Shown: one piece after another, positions 38,770 through 52,632 of the stretch
Layout of the letters: every line of letters begins with the position of its first letter
How positions within the stretch are numbered: position 1 is the stretch's first letter
Source of the DNA: Psococerastis gibbosa
Lineage: Eukaryota > Arthropoda > Insecta > Psocodea > Psocidae
Length of the DNA stretch: 64,000 bases
Direction: 5' to 3'
Assembly: GCA_963971405.1 (NCBI GenBank)
Contig: OZ020491.1
Location: forward strand, 34,151,019 to 34,215,018
Translations under genes and position numbers: made by a program
The notes under the pieces: model-generated
Databases searched by the model: none
What the model was told of the DNA's origin: nothing
What the model saw: only the letters and a program-made list of their open reading frames with translations

Positions 38770-41700
38770 TCAAGACCTTTAAAAAAAATAAAAAAAGTAT
38801 ATAGCTATTTTTCGTATTCTTGTCGAATGAATTTTTTGTAGCTACATTTACACCGATGAACACGCAGGAGCAAGTGGCCAATGTTAAGTACAATACAGTG
38901 AGCCTAAATAAGCAAAATTAAGACACCTATATCTTTTTAAGACCTTTAAAAAAAAAAAAATAAGTAAATAGCAATTTTTCTTATTCTTGTCGAATGAATT
39001 TTTTTTAGCTACATTTACACCGATGAACACGCAGGAACAATTGGTCAATGTTAAGTACAATACAGTGAGCCAAAACAAGCAAAATTAAGACACCTTTTTT
39101 TTTTAAAACCTTTAAAAAAATAAAATAAGTAAATAGCTATTTTTCTAATTCTTGTCGAATGAATTTTTTTTAGCTACATTTACACCGATGAACACGCAGG
39201 AGCAATGGCTCAATGTTAATTACAATACAATGAGCCAAAATAAGCCAAATTAAAACACCCTTGTCATATCAAGACCTTTAAAAAAAATAAAATAAGTAAA
39301 TAGCTATTTTTTTTATTCTTGTCGAATGAATTTTTTTTAGCAACATTTAAACCGATGAACACGCAGGAGCAATTGCTCAATGTCAAGTACAATACAGTGA
39401 GCCAAAATAAGCAAAATTAAGACACCTACATCTTTTTTAAACCATTAAAAAAATAAAATATGTAAATAGCTATTTTTCTTATTCTTGTCGAATGAATTTT
39501 TTTTAGCTACATTTACACTGATGAACACGCAGGAACAATTGCTCAATGTTAATTACAATACATTGAGCTAAAACAAGCCTAATTATGACACCCGTGTCAT
39601 ATCAAGACCTTTAAAAAAAATAAAATAAGTAAATAGCTATTTTTCGTATTCTTGTCGAATGAATTTTTTGTAGCTACATTTAAACCGATGAACACGCACG
39701 AGCAAGTGGCCAATGTTAAGTACAACACAGTGAGCCTAAATAAGCAAAACTAAGACACCTATATCTTTTTAAGACCTTTAAAAAAAATAAAATAAGTAAA
39801 TAGCTATTTTTCTTATTCTTGTCGAATGAATTTTTTTTAGCTACATTTACACCGATGAACACGCAGGAGCAATTGCTTAATGTTAAGTACAATACAATGA
39901 GCCAAAATAAGCAAAATTAAGACACCCTTATCATATCAAGACCTTTAAAAAAATAAAATAAGTAAATAGCTATTTTTTTTATTCTTGTCGAATGAATTTT
40001 TTTTAGCAACATTTAAACCGATGAACACGCAGGAGCAATTGCTCAATGTTAATTACAATAAAATGAGCCAAAATAAGCCAATTTAAGACACCCGTGTCAT
40101 ATCAAGACCTTTAAAAAAAATAAAATAAGTATATAGCTATTTTTCGTATTCTTGTCGAATGAATTTTTTGTAGCTACATTTACACCGATGAACACGCAGG
40201 AACAATTGCTCAATGTTAAGTACAATACATTGAGCCAAAAAAAGCAAAATTAAGACACCTATATCTTTTTAAAACCTTTAAAAAAATAAAATTAATAAAT
40301 AGCTATTTTTCTTATTCTTGTCGAATGAATTTTTTTTAGCTACATTTACATCGATGAACACGCAGGAGCAATTGCTTAATGTTAAATACAATACAATGAG
40401 CCAAAGTAAGCAAAATTAAGACACCCTTATCATATCAAGACCTTTTGAAAAATAAAATAAGTAAATAGCTATTTTTCTTATTCTTGTCGAATGAATTTTT
40501 TTTAGCTACATTTACATCGATGAACACGCAGGAGCAATTGCTTAATGTTAAATACAATACAATGAGCCAAAGTAAGCAAAATTAAGACACCCTTATCATA
40601 TCAAGACCTTTTGAAAAATAAAATAAGTAAATAGCTATTTTTCTTATTCTTGTCGAATGAATTTTTTTTAGCTACATTTACACCGATGAACACGCAGGGG
40701 CAATTGCTTAATGTTAAGTACAATACAATGAGCCAAAATAAGCAAAATTAAGTTACCGTTATCATATCAAGACCTTTAAAAAAATAAAATAAGTAAATAG
40801 CTATTTTTTTTATTCTTGTCGAATGAATTTTTTTTAGCAACATTTAAACCGATGAACACGCAGGAGCAATTGCTCAATGTTAATTACAATACAATGAGCC
40901 AAAATAAGCCAATTTAAGACACCCGTGTCATATCAAGACCTTTAAAAAAAATAAAAAAAGTATATAGCTATTTTTCGTATTCTTGTCGAATGAATTTTTT
41001 GTAGCTACATTTACACTGATGAACACGCAGGAGCAAGTGGCCAATGTTAAGTACAATACAGTGAGCCTAAATAAGCAAAATTAAGACACCTATATCTTTT
41101 TAAGACCTTTAAAAAAATAAAATAAGTAAATAGCTATTTTTCTAATTCTTGTCGAATGAATTTTTTTTAGCTACATTTACACCGATGAACACGCAGGAGC
41201 AATGGCTCAATGTTAATTACAATACAATGAGCCAAAATAAGCCAAATTAAAACACCCGTGTCATATCAAGACCTTTAAAAAAAATAAAATAAGTAAATAG
41301 CTATTTTTTTTATTCTTGTCGAATGAATTTTTTTTAGCAACATTTAAACCGATGAACACGCAGGAGCAATTGCTCAATGTCAAGTACAATACAGTGAGCC
41401 AAAATAAGCAAAATTAAGACACCTTTTTTTTTTAAAACCTTTAAAAAAATAAAATAAGTAAATAGCTATTTTTCTAATTCTTGTCGAATGAATTTTTTTT
41501 AGCTACATTTACACCGATGAACACGCAGGAGCAATGGCTCAATGTTAATTACAATACAATGAGCCAAAATAAGCCAAATTAAAACACCCGTGTCATATCA
41601 AGACCTTTAAAAAAAATAAAATAAGTAAATAGCTATTTTTTTTATTCTTGTCGAATGAATTTTTTTTAGCAACATTTAAACCGATGAACACGCAGGAGCA

Positions 41701-43168
41701 ATTGCACAATGTCAAGTACAATACAGTGAGCCAAAATAAGCAAAATTAAGACACCTACATCTTTTTTAAACCATTAAAAAAATAAAATATGTAAATAGCT
41801 ATTTTTCTTATTCTTGTCGAATGAATTTTTTTTAGCTACATTTACACTGATGAACACGCAGGAACAATTGCTCAATGTTAATTACAATACATTGAGCTAA
41901 AACAAGCCTAATTAAGACACCCGTGTCATATCAAGACCTTTAAAAAAAATAAAATAAGTAAATAGCTATTTTTCGTATTCTTGTCGAATGAATTTTTTGT
42001 AGCTACATTTAAACCGATGAACACGCACGAGCAAGTGGCCAATGTTAAGTACAACACAGTGAGCCTAAATAAGCAAAACTAAGACACCTATATCTTTTTA
42101 AGACCTTTAAAAAAAATAAAATAAGTAAATAGCTATTTTTCTTATTCTTGTCGAATGAATTTTTTTTAGCTACATTTACACCGATGAACACGCAGGAGCA
42201 ATTGCTTAATGTTAAGTACAATACAATGAGCCAAAATAAGCAAAATTAAGACATCCTTATCATATCAAGACCTTTAAAAAAATAAAATAAGTAAATAGCT
42301 ATTTTTTTTATTCTTGTCGAATGAATTTTTTTTAGCAACATTTAAACCGATGAACACGCAGGAGCAATTGCTCAATGTTAATTACAATAAAATGAGCCAA
42401 AATAAGCCAATTTAAGACACCCGTGTCATATCAAGACCTTTAAAAAAAATAAAATAAGTATATAGCTATTTTTCGTATTCTTGTCGAATGAATTTTTTGT
42501 AGCTACATTTACACCGATGAACACGCTGGAGCAATTGCCTAATGTTAGATACAGTACATTGAGCCAAAATAAGCAATATTAAGACACCCATCTTTAATGC
42601 TCAAATTGCTCAATGTCAAGTACAATACATTGAGCCAAAAAAAGCAAAATTAAGACACCTATATCTTTTTAAAACCTTTAAAAAAATAAAATGAGTAAAT
42701 AGCTATTTTTCTTATTCTTGTCGAATGAATTTTTTTTAGCTACATTTACATCGATGAACACGCAGGAGCAATTGCTTAATGTTAAATACAATACAATGAG
42801 CCAAAGTAAGCAAAATTAAGACACCCTTATCATATCAAGACCTTTTGAAAAATAAAATAAGTAAATAGCTATTTTTCTTATTCTTGTCGAATGAATTTTT
42901 TTTAGCTACATTTACACCGATGAACGCGCAGGAGCAATTGCTCAATGTTTAGTACAATACAATGAGCCAAAATAAGCAAAATTAAGACACCCTTATCATA
43001 TCAAGACCTTTAAAAAAAATAAAATAAGTAAATAGCTATTTTTTTTATTCTTGTCGAATGAATTTTTTTTAGCAACATTTAAACCGATGAACACGCAGGA
43101 GCAATTGCTCAATGTCAAGTACAATACAATGAGCAAAAGTAAGCAAAATTAAGACACCCTTATCATAT
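38770..43168. repeat. 27-mer HOR, 4398 bp, unit 1
   Basis: Order e f g h i j k l m n n c d e g h g h i j k l q r/m n o p. Landmarks recur 4398 bp later (e monomer 38867 to 43265; q 42528 to 46926). Several monomers are hybrids: e with an f tail at about 41028-41193, and h with the T-rich part of f at about 41360-41526. A private change is ATTGCACAATG at about 41701. Confidence 0.88.
42528..42599. repeat. Truncated monomer q, copy 7
   Basis: 10389 bp after copy 6. Unlike most copies, the following r start is fused to a type m body (CATTGAGCCAAAAAAAGC), so a crossover occurred just right of the junction. Confidence 0.92.
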
Positions 43169-46100
43169 CAAGACCTTTAAAAAAAATAAAAAAAGTATAT
43201 AGCTATTTTTCGTATTCTTGTCGAATGAATTTTTTGTAGCTACATTTACACCGATGAACACGCAGGAGCAAGTGGCCAATGTTAAGTACAATACAGTGAG
43301 CCTAAATAAGCAAAATTAAGACACCTATATCTTTTTAAGACCTTTAAAAAAATAAAAATAAGTAAATAGCAATTTTTCTTATTCTTGTCGAATGAATTTT
43401 TTTTAGCTACATTTACACCGATGAACACGCAGGAACAATTGGTCAATGTTAAGTACAATACAGTGAGCCAAAACAAGCAAAATTAAGACACCTTTTTTTT
43501 TTAAAACCTTTAAAAAAATAAAATAAGTAAATAGCTATTTTTCTAATTCTTGTCGAATGAATTTTTTTTAGCTACATTTACACCGATGAACACGCAGGAG
43601 CAATGGCTCAATGTTAATTACAATACAATGAGCCAAAATAAGCCAAATTAAAACACCCTTGTCATATCAAGACCTTTAAAAAAAATAAAATAAGTAAATA
43701 GCTATTTTTTTTATTCTTGTCGAATGAATTTTTTTTAGCAACATTTAAACCGATGAACACGCAGGAGCAATTGCTCAATGTCAAGTACAATACAGTGAGC
43801 CAAAATAAGCAAAATTAAGACACCTACATCTTTTTTAAACCATTAAAAAAATAAAATATGTAAATAGCTATTTTTCTTATTCTTGTCGAATGAATTTTTT
43901 TTAGCTACATTTACACTGATGAACACGCAGGAACAATTGCTCAATGTTAATTACAATACATTGAGCTAAAACAAGCCTAATTATGACACCCGTGTCATAT
44001 CAAGACCTTTAAAAAAAATAAAATAAGTAAATAGCTATTTTTCGTATTCTTGTCGAATGAATTTTTTGTAGCTACATTTAAACCGATGAACACGCACGAG
44101 CAAGTGGCCAATGTTAAGTACAACACAGTGAGCCTAAATAAGCAAAACTAAGACACCTATATCTTTTTAAGACCTTTAAAAAAAATAAAATAAGTAAATA
44201 GCTATTTTTCTTATTCTTGTCGAATGAATTTTTTTTAGCTACATTTACACCGATGAACACGCAGGAGCAATTGCTTAATGTTAAGTACAATACAATGAGC
44301 CAAAATAAGCAAAATTAAGACACCCTTATCATATCAAGACCTTTAAAAAAATAAAATAAGTAAATAGCTATTTTTTTTATTCTTGTCGAATGAATTTTTT
44401 TTAGCAACATTTAAACCGATGAACACGCAGGAGCAATTGCTCAATGTTAATTACAATAAAATGAGCCAAAATAAGCCAATTTAAGACACCCGTGTCATAT
44501 CAAGACCTTTAAAAAAAATAAAATAAGTATATAGCTATTTTTCGTATTCTTGTCGAATGAATTTTTTGTAGCTACATTTACACCGATGAACACGCAGGAA
44601 CAATTGCTCAATGTTAAGTACAATACATTGAGCCAAAAAAAGCAAAATTAAGACACCTATATCTTTTTAAAACCTTTAAAAAAATAAAATTAATAAATAG
44701 CTATTTTTCTTATTCTTGTCGAATGAATTTTTTTTAGCTACATTTACATCGATGAACACGCAGGAGCAATTGCTTAATGTTAAATACAATACAATGAGCC
44801 AAAGTAAGCAAAATTAAGACACCCTTATCATATCAAGACCTTTTGAAAAATAAAATAAGTAAATAGCTATTTTTCTTATTCTTGTCGAATGAATTTTTTT
44901 TAGCTACATTTACATCGATGAACACGCAGGAGCAATTGCTTAATGTTAAATACAATACAATGAGCCAAAGTAAGCAAAATTAAGACACCCTTATCATATC
45001 AAGACCTTTTGAAAAATAAAATAAGTAAATAGCTATTTTTCTTATTCTTGTCGAATGAATTTTTTTTAGCTACATTTACACCGATGAACACGCAGGGGCA
45101 ATTGCTTAATGTTAAGTACAATACAATGAGCCAAAATAAGCAAAATTAAGTTACCGTTATCATATCAAGACCTTTAAAAAAATAAAATAAGTAAATAGCT
45201 ATTTTTTTTATTCTTGTCGAATGAATTTTTTTTAGCAACATTTAAACCGATGAACACGCAGGAGCAATTGCTCAATGTTAATTACAATACAATGAGCCAA
45301 AATAAGCCAATTTAAGACACCCGTGTCATATCAAGACCTTTAAAAAAAATAAAAAAAGTATATAGCTATTTTTCGTATTCTTGTCGAATGAATTTTTTGT
45401 AGCTACATTTACACTGATGAACACGCAGGAGCAAGTGGCCAATGTTAAGTACAATACAGTGAGCCTAAATAAGCAAAATTAAGACACCTATATCTTTTTA
45501 AGACCTTTAAAAAAATAAAATAAGTAAATAGCTATTTTTCTAATTCTTGTCGAATGAATTTTTTTTAGCTACATTTACACCGATGAACACGCAGGAGCAA
45601 TGGCTCAATGTTAATTACAATACAATGAGCCAAAATAAGCCAAATTAAAACACCCGTGTCATATCAAGACCTTTAAAAAAAATAAAATAAGTAAATAGCT
45701 ATTTTTTTTATTCTTGTCGAATGAATTTTTTTTAGCAACATTTAAACCGATGAACACGCAGGAGCAATTGCTCAATGTCAAGTACAATACAGTGAGCCAA
45801 AATAAGCAAAATTAAGACACCTTTTTTTTTTAAAACCTTTAAAAAAATAAAATAAGTAAATAGCTATTTTTCTAATTCTTGTCGAATGAATTTTTTTTAG
45901 CTACATTTACACCGATGAACACGCAGGAGCAATGGCTCAATGTTAATTACAATACAATGAGCCAAAATAAGCCAAATTAAAACACCCGTGTCATATCAAG
46001 ACCTTTAAAAAAAATAAAATAAGTAAATAGCTATTTTTTTTATTCTTGTCGAATGAATTTTTTTTAGCAACATTTAAACCGATGAACACGCAGGAGCAAT

Positions 46101-47580
46101 TGCTCAATGTCAAGTACAATACAGTGAGCCAAAATAAGCAAAATTAAGACACCTACATCTTTTTTAAACCATTAAAAAAATAAAATATGTAAATAGCTAT
46201 TTTTCTTATTCTTGTCGAATGAATTTTTTTTAGCTACATTTACACTGATGAACACGCAGGAACAATTGCTCAATGTTAATTACAATACATTGAGCTAAAA
46301 CAAGCCTAATTAAGACACCCGTGTCATATCAAGACCTTTAAAAAAAATAAAATAAGTAAATAGCTATTTTTCGTATTCTTGTCGAATGAATTTTTTGTAG
46401 CTACATTTAAACCGATGAACACGCACGAGCAAGTGGCCAATGTTAAGTACAACACAGTGAGCCTAAATAAGCAAAACTAAGACACCTATATCTTTTTAAG
46501 ACCTTTAAAAAAAATAAAATAAGTAAATAGCTATTTTTCTTATTCTTGTCGAATGAATTTTTTTTAGCTACATTTACACCGATGAACACGCAGGAGCAAT
46601 TGCTTAATGTTAAGTACAATACAATGAGCCAAAATAAGCAAAATTAAGACATCCTTATCATATCAAGACCTTTAAAAAAATAAAATAAGTAAATAGCTAT
46701 TTTTTTTATTCTTGTCGAATGAATTTTTTTTAGCAACATTTAAACCGATGAACACGCAGGAGCAATTGCTCAATGTTAATTACAATAAAATGAGCCAAAA
46801 TAAGCCAATTTAAGACACCCGTGTCATATCAAGACCTTTAAAAAAAATAAAATAAGTATATAGCTATTTTTCGTATTCTTGTCGAATGAATTTTTTGTAG
46901 CTACATTTACACCGATGAACACGCTGGAGCAATTGCCTAATGTTAGATACAGTACATTGAGCCAAAATAAGCAATATTAAGACACCCATCTTTAATGCTC
47001 AAATTGCTCAATGTCAAGTACAATACATTGAGCCAAAAAAAGCAAAATTAAGACACCTATATCTTTTTAAAACCTTTAAAAAAATAAAATGAGTAAATAG
47101 CTATTTTTCTTATTCTTGTCGAATGAATTTTTTTTAGCTACATTTACATCGATGAACACGCAGGAGCAATTGCTTAATGTTAAATACAATACAATGAGCC
47201 AAAGTAAGCAAAATTAAGACACCCTTATCATATCAAGACCTTTTGAAAAATAAAATAAGTAAATAGCTATTTTTCTTATTCTTGTCGAATGAATTTTTTT
47301 TAGCTACATTTACACCGATGAACGCGCAGGAGCAATTGCTCAATGTTTAGTACAATACAATGAGCCAAAATAAGCAAAATTAAGACACCCTTATCATATC
47401 AAGACCTTTAAAAAAAATAAAATAAGTAAATAGCTATTTTTTTTATTCTTGTCGAATGAATTTTTTTTAGCAACATTTAAACCGATGAACACGCAGGAGC
47501 AATTGCTCAATGTCAAGTACAATACAATGAGCAAAAGTAAGCAAAATTAAGACACCCTTATCATATCAAGACCTTTAAAA
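43169..47580. repeat. 27-mer HOR, 4398 bp, unit 2
   Basis: Tandem copy of 38770-43168, with the same hybrid monomers. It begins in a p/d hybrid (a p start with AAAAAAAGTATATAG, about 43168-43200) and ends at about 47583, where p continues as AATAAGTAAATAG. The A-tract at 43348 has an interrupting T (AAAAAAATAAAAATAAG). Confidence 0.88.
46926..46997. repeat. Truncated monomer q, copy 8
   Basis: 4398 bp after copy 7, with the same q-r/m fusion. It is the corresponding element of the second 4398-bp unit. Confidence 0.92.
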
Positions 47581-48233
47581 AAAATAAAATAAGTAAATAG
47601 CTATTTTTCTTATTTTTGTCGAATGAATTTTTTTTAGCTACATTTACACCGATGAACACGCTGGAGCAATTGCCTAATGTTAGATACAGTACATTGAGCC
47701 AAAATAAGCAATATTAAGACACCCATCTTTAATGCTCAAATTGCTCAATGTCAAGTACAATACAATGAGCAAAAGTAAGCAAAATTAAGACACCCTTATC
47801 ATATCAAGACCTTTAAAAAAAATAAAATAAGTAATTAGCTATTTTTCGTATTTTTGCCGTATGAATTTTTTTAAGCTACGTTTACACCGATGAACACGCA
47901 GGAGCAATTGCTCAATGTTAATTACAATACAATGAGCCAAAATAAGCAAAATTAAGACACCCTTATCATATCAAGACCTTTAAAAAAAATAAAATAAGTA
48001 AATAGCTATTTTTCTTATTCTTGTCGAATGAATTTTTTTTAGCTACATTTACATCGATGAACACGCAGGAGCAATTGCTTAATGTTAAATACAATACAAT
48101 GAGCCAAAGTAAGCAAAATTAAGACACCCTTATCATATCAAGACCTTTTGAAAAATAAAATAAGTAAATAGCTATTTTTCTTATTCTTGTCGAATGAATT
48201 TTTTTTAGCTACATTTACATCGATGAACACGCA
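47581..48233. repeat. Junction between the 4398-bp and 34-mer domains
   Basis: It holds the end of p, q copy 9, r, an a/k-like monomer (TTAATTACAATACAATG with AAGCAAAATTAAGACACCC) and one n. The n n pair around 48050-48399 is also found in the 4398-bp units (about 40363-40693). Confidence 0.72.
47663..47734. repeat. Truncated monomer q, copy 9
   Basis: Only 737 bp after copy 8. The ordinary r follows, with one change in its tail (GCTACGTTTACACC) not seen in the other copies. Confidence 0.92.
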
Positions 48234-50728
48234 GGAGCAATTGCTTAATGTTAAATACAATACAATGAGCCAAAGTAAGCAAAATTAAGACACCCTTATC
48301 ATATCAAGACCTTTTGAAAAATAAAATAAGTAAATAGCTATTTTTCTTATTCTTGTCGAATGAATTTTTTTTAGCTACATTTACACCGATGAACACGCAG
48401 GGGCAATTGCTTAATGTTAAGTACAATACAATGAGCCAAAATAAGCAAAATTAAGTTACCGTTATCATATCAAGACCTTTAAAAAAATAAAATAAGTAAA
48501 TAGCTATTTTTTTTATTCTTGTCGAATGAATTTTTTTTAGCAACATTTAAACCGATGAACACGCAGGAGCAATTGCTCAATGTTAATTACAATACAATGA
48601 GCCAAAATAAGCCAATTTAAGACACCCGTGTCATATCAAGACCTTTAAAAAAAATAAAAAAAGTATATAGCTATTTTTCGTATTCTTGTTAATGAATTTT
48701 TTGTAGCTACATTTACACCGATGAACACGCAGGAGCAAGTGGCCAATGTTAAGTACAATACAGTGAGCCAAAATAAGCAAAATTAAGACACCTATATCTT
48801 TTTAAGACCTTTAAAAAAAAAAAATAAGTAAATAGCAATTTTTCTTATTCTTGTCGAATGAATTTTTTTTAGCTACATTTACACCGATGAACACGCAGGA
48901 ACAATTGGTCAATGTTAAGAACAATACAGTGAGCCAAAACAAGCAAAATTAAGACACCTTTTTTTTTTAAAACCTTTAAAAAAATAAAATAAGTAAATAG
49001 CTATTTTTCTAATTCTTGTCGAATGAATTTTTTTTAGCTACATTTACACCGATGAACGCGCAGGAGCAATGGCTCAATGTTAATTACAATACAATGAGCC
49101 AAAATAAGCCAAATTAAAACACCCGTGTCATATCAAGACCTTTAAAAAAAATAAAATAAGTAAATAGCTATTTTTTTTATTCTTGTCGAATGAATTTTTT
49201 TTAGCAACATTTAAACCGATGAACACGCAGGAGCAATTGCTCAATGTCAAGTACAATACAGTGAGCCAAAATAAGCAAAATTAAGACACCTACATCTTTT
49301 TTAAACCATTAAAAAAATAAAATATGTAAATAGCTATTTTTCTTATTCTTGTCGAATGAATTTTTTTTAGCTACATTTACACTGATGAACACGCAGGAAC
49401 AATTGCTCAATGTTAATTACAATACATTGAGCTAAAACAAGCCTAATTAAGACACCCGTGTCATATCAAGACCTTTAAAAAAAATAAAATAAGTAAATAG
49501 CTATTTTTCGTATTCTTGTCGAATGAATTTTTTGTAGCTACATTTAAACCGATGAACACGCACGAGCAAGTGGCCAATGTTAAGTACAACACAGTGAGCC
49601 TAAATAAGCAAAACTAAGACACCTATATCTTTTTAAGACCTTTAAAAAAAATAAAATAAGTAAATAGCTATTTTTCTTATTCTTGTCGAATGAATTTTTT
49701 TTAGCTACATTTACACAGATGAACACGCAGGAGCAATTGCTTAATGTTAAGTACAATACAATGAGCCAAAATAAGCAAAATTAAGACACCCTTATCATAT
49801 CAAGACCTTTAAAAAAATAAAATAAGTAAATAGCTATTTTTTTTATTCTTGTCGAATGAATTTTTTTTAGCAACATTTAAACCGATGAACACGCAGGAGC
49901 AATTGCTCAATGTTAACTACAATAAAATGAGCCAAAATAAGCCAATTTAAGACACCCGTGTCATATCAAGACCTTTAAAAAAAATAAAATAAGTATATAG
50001 CTATTTTTCGTATTCTTGTCGAATGAATTTTTTGTAGCTACATTTACACCGATGAACACGCAGGAACAATTGCTCAATGTTAAGTACAATACATTGAGCC
50101 AAAAAAAGCAAAATTAAGACACCTATATCTTTTTAAAACCTTTAAAAAAATAAAATGAGTAAATAGCTATTTTTCTTATTCTTGTCGAATGAATTTTTTT
50201 TAGCTACATTTACATCGATGAACACGCAGGAGCAATTGCTTAATGTTAAATACAATACAATGAGCCAAAGTAAGCAAAATTAAGACACCCTTATCATATC
50301 AAGACCTTTTGAAAAATAAAATAATTAAATAGCTATTTTTCTTATTCTTGTCGAATGAATTTTTTTTAGCTACATTTACACCGATGAACGCGCAGGAGCA
50401 ATTGCTCAATGTTTAGTACAATACAATGAGCCAAAATAAGCAAAATTAAGACACCCTTATCATATCAAGACCTTTAAAAAAAATAAAATAAGTAAATAGC
50501 TATTTTTTTTATTCTTGTCGAATGAATTTTTTTTAGCAACATTTAAACCGATGAACACGCAGGAGCAATTGCTCAATGTCAAGTACAATACAATGAGCAA
50601 AAGTAAGCAAAATTAAGACACCCTTATCATATCAAGACCTTTAAAAAAAATAAAATAAGTAAATAGCTATTTTTCTTATTTTTGTCGAATGAATTTTTTT
50701 TAGCTACATTTACACCGATGAACACGCT

Positions 50729-50800
50729 GGAGCAATTGCCTAATGTTAGATACAGTACATTGATCCAAAATAAGCAATATTAAGACACCCATCTTTAATG
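50729..50800. repeat. Truncated monomer q, copy 10
   Basis: It belongs to the first 34-mer unit. It carries TTGATCCAAAATAAG where most copies have TTGAGCC; copy 11 shares this change. Confidence 0.92.
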
Positions 50801-50966
50801 CTCAAATTGCTCAATGTCAAGTACAATACAATGAGCAAAAGTAAGCAAAATTAAGACACCCTTATCATATCAAGACCTTTAAAAAAAATAAAATAAGTAA
50901 TTAGCTATTTTTCGTATTTTTGCCGTATGAATTTTTTTAAGCTACATTTACACCGATGAACACGCA

Positions 50967-51133
50967 GGAGCAATTGCTCAATGTTAATTACAATACAATG
51001 AGCCAAAATAAGCCAAATTAAGACACCCGTGTCATATCAAGACCTTTAAAAAAAATAAAAAAAGTATATAGCTATTTTTCGTATTCTTGTCGAATGAATT
51101 TTTTGTAGCTACATTTACACCGATGAACACGCA
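50967..51133. repeat. Monomer type a (reference)
   Basis: Diagnostic bases: CTCAATGTTAATTAC, AAGCCAAATTAAGACACCCG, AAAAAAAGTATATAGC, CGTATTC and TTTTTTGTAGC. It follows r in nearly every unit. Confidence 0.88.
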
Positions 51134-51300
51134 GGAGCAAGTGGTCAATGTTAAGTACAATACAATGAGCCTAAGTAAGCAAAATTAAGACACCTATATC
51201 TTTTTAAAACCTTTAAAAAAAATAAAATAAGTAAATAGCTATTTTTCTTATTCTTGTCGAATGAATTTTTTTTAGCTACATTTACACCGATGAACACGCA
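51134..51300. repeat. Monomer type b (reference)
   Basis: GAGCAAGTGGTCAATG with GAGCCTAAGTAAGC. It belongs to the CAAGTGG class together with e and j. Confidence 0.88.
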
Positions 51301-51466
51301 GGGGCAATTGCTTAATGTTAAGTACAATACAATGAGCCAAAATAAGCAAAATTAAGTTACCGTTATCATATCAAGACCTTTAAAAAAATAAAATAAGTAA
51401 ATAGCTATTTTTTTTATTCTTGTCGAATGAATTTTTTTTAGCAACATTTAAACCGATGAACACGCA
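51301..51466. repeat. Monomer type c (reference)
   Basis: CAATTGCTTAATGTTAAG and TTAAGTTACCGTTATC in place of the usual GACACC. Some copies have GCAGGGGC at the start, as here; others have GCAGGAGC (53935, 59469). Confidence 0.88.
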
Positions 51467-51633
51467 GGAGCAATTGCTCAATGTTAATTACAATACAATG
51501 AGCCAAAATAAGCCAATTTAAGACACCCGTGTCATATCAAGACCTTTAAAAAAAATAAAAAAAGTATATAGCTATTTTTCGTATTCTTGTCGAATGAATT
51601 TTTTGTAGCTACATTTACACCGATGAACACGCA
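51467..51633. repeat. Monomer type d (reference)
   Basis: TTAATTACAATACAATGAGCC, AAGCCAATTTAAGACACCCG, AAAAAAAGTATATAG and a TTTTTTGTAGC tail. It differs from a mainly by CCAATTTAAG. Confidence 0.86.
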
Positions 51634-51800
51634 GGAGCAAGTGGCCAATGTTAAGTACAATACAGTGAGCCTAAATAAGCAAAATTAAGACACCTATATC
51701 TTTTTAAGACCTTTAAAAAAAAAAAAATAAGTAAATAGCAATTTTTCTTATTCTTGTCGAATGAATTTTTTTTAGCTACATTTACACCGATGAACACGCA
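51634..51800. repeat. Monomer type e (reference)
   Basis: CAAGTGGCCAATG, GAGCCTAAATAAGC, a pure A-tract of 13 and TAGCAATTTTTC, where most monomers have TAGCTATTTTTC. The C-A change destroys the central palindrome. Confidence 0.86.
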
Positions 51801-51965
51801 GGAACAATTGGTCAATGTTAAGTACAATACAGTGAGCCAAAACAAGCAAAATTAAGACACCTTTTTTTTTTAAAACCTTTAAAAAAATAAAATAAGTAAA
51901 TAGCTATTTTTCTAATTCTTGTCGAATGAATTTTTTTTAGCTACATTTACACCGATGAACACGCA
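51801..51965. repeat. Monomer type f, T-rich form (reference)
   Basis: GAACAATTGGTCAATG, GAGCCAAAACAAGC, GACACC followed by a run of about ten T instead of TATATCTTTTT, and TTCTAATTCTTG. Other T-rich copies were seen near 16170, 17000, 36430, 38265, 39095, 43490, 48960, 54495, 57398, 60030 and 62930. Confidence 0.88.
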
Positions 51966-52132
51966 GGAGCAATGGCTCAATGTTAATTACAATACAATGA
52001 GCCAAAATAAGCCAAATTAAAACACCCGTGTCATATCAAGACCTTTAAAAAAAATAAAATAAGTAAATAGCTATTTTTTTTATTCTTGTCGAATGAATTT
52101 TTTTTAGCAACATTTAAACCGATGAACACGCA
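51966..52132. repeat. Monomer type g (reference)
   Basis: GAGCAATGGCTCAATGTTAATT and CCAAATTAAAACACCCGTG; ends TTTAGCAACATTTAAACCG. Confidence 0.88.
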
Positions 52133-52298
52133 GGAGCAATTGCTCAATGTCAAGTACAATACAGTGAGCCAAAATAAGCAAAATTAAGACACCTACATCT
52201 TTTTTAAACCATTAAAAAAATAAAATATGTAAATAGCTATTTTTCTTATTCTTGTCGAATGAATTTTTTTTAGCTACATTTACACTGATGAACACGCA
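52133..52298. repeat. Monomer type h (reference)
   Basis: CTCAATGTCAAGTACAATACAGTGAG, ACATCTTTTTTAAACCATT, AAATATGTAAATAGC; ends TTTACACTGATG. Two copies share GTACGATAC (54789, 60323). Confidence 0.88.
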
Positions 52299-52465
52299 GG
52301 AACAATTGCTCAATGTTAATTACAATACATTGAGCTAAAACAAGCATAATTAAGACACCCGTGTCATATCAAGACCTTTAAAAAAAATAAAATAAGTAAA
52401 TAGCTATTTTTCGTATTCTTGTCGAATGAATTTTTTGTAGCTACATTTAAACCGATGAACACGCA
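52299..52465. repeat. Monomer type i (reference)
   Basis: GAACAATTGCTCAATGTTAATT, TTGAGCTAAAACAAGCCTAATT and a TTTTTTGTAGC tail. A sister type, i2, with TGTTTATTAC and GAGCCAAAACAAGCC is found next to it at about 11.3, 20.0, 24.4 and 33.4 kb. Confidence 0.88.
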
Positions 52466-52632
52466 CGAGCAAGTGGCCAATGTTAAGTACAACACAGTGA
52501 GCCTAAATAAGCAAAACTAAGACACCTATATCTTTTTAAGACCTTTAAAAAAAATAAAATAAGTAAATAGCTATTTTTCTTATTCTTGTCGAATGAATTT
52601 TTTTTAGCTACATTTACACCGATGAACACGCA
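52466..52632. repeat. Monomer type j (reference)
   Basis: CGAGCAAGTGGCCAATG, TACAACACAGTGAGCCTAAATAAGC and AAAACTAAGACACC. The start GCACGAGC is specific to this type. Confidence 0.88.

Noticed and set aside
18444..47580. Tandem pairs as pure assembly duplications
   Set aside because: This cannot be excluded, but the two copies of each pair differ at some bases (for example ATTGCACAATG at 41701 against ATTGCTCAATG at 46099, and a T interrupting the A-tract at 43348), which argues for real copies.
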